From assembly GCF_036964905.1 (NCBI RefSeq), contig NZ_JBALHR010000001.1, forward strand, positions 372,001-436,000: a stretch of 64,000 nucleotides of DNA, in the 5' to 3' direction. The stretch is from Gemmobacter denitrificans (GTDB lineage: Bacteria; Pseudomonadota; Alphaproteobacteria; Rhodobacterales; Rhodobacteraceae). Shown here one piece after another: positions 60,226 through 64,000 of this stretch (position 1 is its first letter; each line of letters begins with the position of its first letter). Under the pieces are notes generated by a model. It ran no database searches and was not told the origin of the DNA. It saw nothing but the letters and a program-made list of their open reading frames with translations. A program made the translations under genes and the position numbers.

Positions 60226-61101
60226 ATGCTGCGGTTCCGCACTCTGGCTGTTCTGGGTCTGCTGGCTGCTGGCATCGGCTGGTATCTGACCGCGCCACAG
60301 CCGCTGCCCGCTGCTGCGACGGCGGGGCTGACGGGGGATGCGGCAAAGGGTGAACAGGTGTTCTGGGCTGCGGGATGTGCGTCATGTCACATGGCCCCCG
60401 GCGCCACCGGCGCGGCGCAACTGGTTCTTGCCGGGGGGCAGGCCTTTCCTTCGCCCTTCGGCACCTTTCTGGCACCCAACATCTCACCGTCGGATCAGGG
60501 AATTGGCGGCTGGACCCTGGCCGAATTCGCCAATGCGGTGACGCGCGGCGTTTCGCCTGACGGGGCGCATTACTACCCGGTTTTTCCCTATGCGTCATAC
60601 AGCCGGATGGAATTGCAGGATCTGGCTGATCTGAAGGCCTTCATGGATGGATTGCCCGCGGACGCCACACCCAGCCAACCGCATCAGGTGGGCTTTCCCT
60701 TCAACATCCGCCGCAGTCTTGGCGGTTGGAAACTGCTGTTTCTGAACGAGGATTGGGTGGTGGGTGGCGATCTGACCCCGGCAGAAGCCCGTGGCCGCTA
60801 TATCGCCGAGGCGCTGGCCCATTGTGGCGAATGCCACACGCCGCGCAACCTTCTGGGCGGGATGGATCGGTCGCGCTGGTTGACGGGTGGGCCAAACCCT
60901 GCTGGCGAAGGCACGATCCCGAACATCACGCCCGGCAAGCTGAGCTGGTCAGAGGCGGAAATCGTCGAATACCTGACGACCGGTTTTACCCCGGAGTATG
61001 ACAGTGTCGGGGGCCATATGGCGCATGTGGTGGAAAACATGGCCCGCTTGCCAGAAAGTGACCGGCAGGCCGTGGCAGCCTATCTGAAGGCTATCAGGTG
61101 A
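60226..61101 (+). CDS. diheme cytochrome c, membrane-anchored
   Basis: 291 residues from ATG 60226 (GGGGG 5 nt upstream; an ATG 12 bp earlier is possible). An N-terminal hydrophobic helix (RFRTLAVLGLLAAGIGWYL) acts as signal or anchor. Two haem-binding motifs: CASCH (51-55) and CGECH (200-204), each starting a cytochrome c domain; axial Met candidates are in MGVL-type loops later. This pattern resembles the cytochrome subunit of alcohol/aldehyde dehydrogenase complexes, but no dehydrogenase is adjacent. Probably an electron carrier facing the periplasm. Confidence 0.87.
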   Translation: MLRFRTLAVLGLLAAGIGWYLTAPQPLPAAATAGLTGDAAKGEQVFWAAGCASCHMAPGATGAAQLVLAGGQAFPSPFGTFLAPNISPSDQGIGGWTLAEFANAVTRGVSPDGAHYYPVFPYASYSRMELQDLADLKAFMDGLPADATPSQPHQVGFPFNIRRSLGGWKLLFLNEDWVVGGDLTPAEARGRYIAEALAHCGECHTPRNLLGGMDRSRWLTGGPNPAGEGTIPNITPGKLSWSEAEIVEYLTTGFTPEYDSVGGHMAHVVENMARLPESDRQAVAAYLKAIR

Positions 61102-61129
61102 CCGGGGGCCAGTTCCGGCCCCATGAAGC

Positions 61130-62080
61130 TCAGGCCCGGCCCAGCTTTTCCATGCGCGCCGCGCGCAACCGGGCGAAATCCTCGCCCGCGTGATAGGAGG
61201 ACCGGGTCAAGGGCGTTGCAGAAACCATCAGGAAGCCCTTGCCCCAGGCGGCCTTTTCATAGGCGGCGAATTCCTCGGGCGTGATGAAGGCCGCAACCCG
61301 ATGATGCTTCGGCGTGGGTTGCAGATACTGCCCGATGGTCAGGAAATCGACATCGGCCGAACGCATGTCATCCATCACCTGCCGCACACCCTGCGCATCT
61401 TCGCCCAGGCCCACCATGATACCGGATTTGGTGAAAATGGTGGGGTCCAGTTCCTTGACCCGTTGCAGCAACCGCAGACTGTGGAAATAGCGCGCACCGG
61501 GGCGCACCGTGGGGTAAAGGCCCGGCACGGTTTCCAGATTGTGGTTGAAGACGTCAGGTTTGGCCGCAACCACAGTTTCCAGCGCCGAAGACGGACATTT
61601 CAGGAAATCGGGCGTCAGAATTTCAATCGTGGTGTCGGGCGACCGGTGGCGGATTGCACGGATGGTCTGGGCAAAATGCTCGGCCCCGCCATCGGCCAGA
61701 TCGTCGCGGTCCACGCTGGTGATGACCACATGTTTCAGGCCCAGAGTCTGCACGGCATGGGCAACCCGCCCGGGTTCGAACGCATCCAGCACGTCGGGCT
61801 TGCCGGTGGCCACATTGCAGAAGGTGCAGCCACGCGTGCAGATTTCGCCCATGATCATCATGGTGGCGTGGCCCGCGCTCCAGCATTCACCGACATTGGG
61901 GCAGCCCGCTTCCTCGCAGACGGTGACAAGGCGGTTTGCCTTGAGGATATCGCGTGTATCCTTGTAGCCCTGCGATGTCGGCGCCTTGACGCGGATCCAG
62001 CTGGGTTTCTTGGGTTGATCCTGATCCGGTCGATGCGCCTTTTCCGGGTGGCGTTGATCCGGGATTTTGAGATCGCGCAT
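61130..62080 (-). CDS. lipA: lipoyl synthase
   Basis: 316 residues from ATG 62080, the start matching the usual MRDLKIPDQRHPEKAHRP opening; a GTG 36 bp upstream is less likely. Radical SAM cluster Cys81, Cys85, Cys88 (CTRGCTFC) and auxiliary cluster Cys55, Cys60, Cys66 (CEEAGCPNVGEC), plus the closing RSSYHAGEDF with the conserved RSSY Ser. Inserts two sulphurs into octanoyl groups on E2 subunits. Diverges from aqpZ. Confidence 0.97.
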   Translation of the reverse strand: MRDLKIPDQRHPEKAHRPDQDQPKKPSWIRVKAPTSQGYKDTRDILKANRLVTVCEEAGCPNVGECWSAGHATMMIMGEICTRGCTFCNVATGKPDVLDAFEPGRVAHAVQTLGLKHVVITSVDRDDLADGGAEHFAQTIRAIRHRSPDTTIEILTPDFLKCPSSALETVVAAKPDVFNHNLETVPGLYPTVRPGARYFHSLRLLQRVKELDPTIFTKSGIMVGLGEDAQGVRQVMDDMRSADVDFLTIGQYLQPTPKHHRVAAFITPEEFAAYEKAAWGKGFLMVSATPLTRSSYHAGEDFARLRAARMEKLGRA

Positions 62081-62201
62081 CGGATTTTTCCCCGTGACGG
62101 AAGCTATGGCTTTCACATAGGCTGTTTATACCGCAGAGGCAACCTTGCAGAGCAACCAGCAGCGGACCCTGCGGAAAAGGGTAACAATTACAGGAGTGAA
62201 C

Positions 62202-62888
62202 ATGCCCAAGAAACTGATTGCAGAGGCATTGGGAACAGCGATTCTCGTGCTGTTTGGCTGCGGCTCGGCCGTTCTGGCCGGTGCCGATATCGGCCTGACA
62301 GGCATTTCGCTGGCCTTTGGCCTTGCCATCGTGGCGGCGGCCTATGGGCTTGGGGCGATCTCGGGTGCGCATCTGAACCCGGCGGTGTCGCTGGGCATGG
62401 TGACCGCCGGGCGGATGACGGTGGGCGAATTCGTATCCTACGCCGTTGCGCAGGTGATCGGCGCGATTTTGGGGGCCGGAATTCTTTATCTGATCGCCAG
62501 CGGCAAGCCCGGCTTCACGATGGGCGCATGGGCGCTTGGCTCCAACGGCTTTGGCCCGGGATATCTGGGCGAATATGCGCTTGGCGCGGCGCTGGTCTTT
62601 GAATTTGTCGCGACCTTCCTGTTCGTGACGGTCATCCTTGGGGCGACCGGTCCGAAGGCTGCAGCCGGTTTTGCCGGTCTGGCCATTGGTCTGACGCTGG
62701 CAGCGATCCATCTTGTGGGCATCAATGTGACTGGCGTTTCGGTCAACCCCGCGCGGTCGATCGGGCCTGCCCTTTTTGCAGGTGGTGAAGCGCTGTCGCA
62801 ATTGTGGGTGTTTATCGTGGCCCCGCTGGCTGGTGGCGCTCTGGCCGGGATGATCTACGGCATGGGCCTGACCCGCGCTGACGCCTGA
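62202..62888 (+). CDS. aqpZ: aquaporin Z
   Basis: 228 residues from ATG 62202 (CAGGAGTG upstream), six membrane helices. Both NPA boxes are present: GAHLNPAVSLG and VSVNPARSIGP, with His, Cys-free selectivity region and FVATFLFVTVILGAT in helix 4. The narrow-pore AqpZ pattern suggests a water channel rather than a glycerol facilitator. Followed by a strong terminator at 62918. Confidence 0.94.
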   Translation: MPKKLIAEALGTAILVLFGCGSAVLAGADIGLTGISLAFGLAIVAAAYGLGAISGAHLNPAVSLGMVTAGRMTVGEFVSYAVAQVIGAILGAGILYLIASGKPGFTMGAWALGSNGFGPGYLGEYALGAALVFEFVATFLFVTVILGATGPKAAAGFAGLAIGLTLAAIHLVGINVTGVSVNPARSIGPALFAGGEALSQLWVFIVAPLAGGALAGMIYGMGLTRADA

Positions 62889-62917
62889 TCGACCTGACAA
62901 ACGATACAGAAATGAAG

Positions 62918-62946
62918 GGGGCTGCCAATCTGGCAGCCCCTTTTTT
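62918..62946 (+). terminator. intrinsic terminator of aqpZ
   Basis: GGGGCTGCC (62918-62926), loop AATCT, GGCAGCCCC (62932-62940), TTTTTT (62941-62946). Confidence 0.9.
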
Positions 62947-62968
62947 CAGTTTGGTGAAGAACCTTGGC

Positions 62969-64000
62969 TTAGCCAATCAGCGGACCAGACCGGCCATAAG
63001 TTTCGTCATAGTGCCGCCGCAGCCGCTGCAATGCGATGCGCAACACGATCTTGCCCGAACGCGCGGCCCAGCCCATCCGGCGTTCGGCCACTTCCAGCCC
63101 CTCCAGATAGCAGCACACCCGTAGAACGACATCGCCCAGGCCTGGCCCCAGATCGCGCAGCGCGGCCGCCACCCTGTCGCGCGCCGCTGTCGGCCCTTCG
63201 GCCAGACCGCTGTCATTGCTAAACCCGCCCCGATCGGCCCCGGTCAGGAACCGATCCCAGTTCTGCGCCACGCGCGGCCCCATCTGCGCCAGTTCGAAAT
63301 CCTCGCGCAGCCGTTCTCCGGCATGGACCAGTTCGGGTTCCAGAAAGACCTTGCCATCCTTGTCGCGCCGCCGGGCCAGCACGGCCAATGGGCTTTCCGC
63401 CACATTATACGCGGCCCTTCTTCATCGGTCTCCATGCGATCGCCCCAGACGCGGTGCTGATCGGCAAAGGGCGTGGCGGCTTCGGCCATGCCGTGATGGG
63501 CCATGCGTCGGCGGTCTTCCTCTTCGACAAGCCGCTTCGGGGCCGCCCTGCCTGGCGCGGTGATTTCATAGGTCGAGAGCCGGCCCTGCGCCTTGCGCAC
63601 GGCGATCCAGTCTTTCAGCGCGAAGGCCTGGGCCACGGCGCGTTCCAGCACAGCCGTCTGCACCATGCGGCCATCCGCCGCCTCGCGCAGGACGGCGGCC
63701 TTTTCCATCTCCGGCGCAATGGCCATGACGGCGCCGGGTTCAGCCATCCGCCGCAGGACGCGGCGGCCTTCGCGGGCAATGCCCGCATCGTCAAGGGTGA
63801 TCGGGGTGGTGCGGATTTGTGCGGTCATGGCAGTGCCGTCCTTCCGGGTGGGATCATGCGGGTGGGCGGAACCTGCCCCCTGCGCCCGTGCCAATGCCGC
63901 AAGGGCCTCGTCCACCAGCGGATCATCCCGGCGTGCCTCGTATCGGCGCACCTGCCGCATGACAGTCGAGGCCGCAAGCCCCTCGCGCCGCGCAAGTTCG
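62969..64000 (-). pseudogene. DUF6456 helix-turn-helix protein, frameshifted, 5' end outside window
   Basis: Two overlapping minus frames make one protein. The first part (open through 64000, beginning LARREGLAASTVMRQVRRYEARRDDP, a DNA-binding helix-turn-helix) runs to about 63410; the second (from about 63406 to 62969) has the DUF6456 domain (YNVAESPLAVLARRRD, AGERLREDFELAQMGPRVAQNWDRF, LGDVVLRVCCYLEGLEVAERRMGW). One extra base near 63410 would join them as GPR-YNVAESPL, the sequence expected for the family. Either a real one-base deletion or a sequencing error. Probably a transcription regulator; its N-terminus lies beyond the window. Confidence 0.75.

Noticed and set aside
1..64000. tRNA or rRNA genes, prophage, insertion sequences, origins
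   Set aside because: I found no T-loop GTTCRAATC followed by an acceptor pairing, no rRNA-like stretch, no transposase or integrase protein, and no DnaA-box cluster. A covariance-model scan would be decisive for tRNAs.

Overview
The window is chromosomal DNA of an alphaproteobacterium of the Rhodobacteraceae (Rhodobacter/Gemmobacter-like). The evidence is the high GC content, the block dusB(nifR3)-ntrB-ntrC-ntrY-ntrX next to trkA-trkH-hfq-hflX, a fused ispDF, an NtrC without the sigma-54 contact motif, and a HemB with an aspartate-rich metal site. I found no rRNA, tRNA, integrase, transposase, phage gene or CRISPR array. About 61 genes are called. Two run off the window: a CNNM/CorC protein at the left edge and a frameshifted DUF6456 protein at the right edge.

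Layout. 1-12.4 kb is mostly cell envelope and RNA care: CorC-like protein, CAP-domain RTX protein, HerA-like ATPase, IalB-type periplasmic protein, a one-strand run of L,D-transpeptidase, lpxD, a dedicated acyl carrier protein and a ketoacyl synthase, a divergent DUF882 murein peptidase-like protein, then rlmE with an exopolyphosphatase-like gene. 12.7-18.2 kb is a corrinoid/tetrahydrofolate methyl-transfer cluster (Virulence_fact protein, MetF-like reductase, methyl-THF:corrinoid methyltransferase, ferredoxin-ASKHA corrinoid activator) with an RTX gene in its middle. 18.3-20.1 kb is an ECF sigma factor, RskA-type anti-sigma factor and fasciclin protein. 20.2-22.0 kb is psuK-psuG.

22-32.8 kb holds DUF502, bdhA with a patatin-like hydrolase, a YejA-like binding protein without permeases, entericidin, and an XRE-cupin regulator divergent from a tightly overlapped acyl-CoA-ligase/DsbA/MFS operon, then an RTX protein. 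32.8-47.2 kb has mfd, hemB, a SYLF lipoprotein, a beta-hydroxyacid dehydrogenase, a penicillin-acylase-family protein, hflX, hfq and the Trk potassium system. 47.5-58 kb has a lone CZB protein, the NtrXY and NtrBC systems with dusB, and ispDF-pgpA-cinA. 58-64 kb has an AI-2E-family transporter, a Coq10/RatA protein, hpt, an unusual Mug glycosylase, a diheme cytochrome c, lipA and aqpZ.

Beyond ordinary annotation, these deserve attention: a strong small-RNA candidate at 24754-24829 (minus) with promoter, two hairpins and terminator; two orphan promoter/terminator units at 4194-4454; an lpxD-ACP-KAS operon that could supply 3-oxoacyl chains to lipid A; the corrinoid cluster with matching Arg/Gly tails on two enzymes and no substrate methyltransferase; a Mug protein lacking its catalytic Asn; and a clear one-base frameshift in the last gene. 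Promoter and RNA calls are by eye and carry lower confidence.
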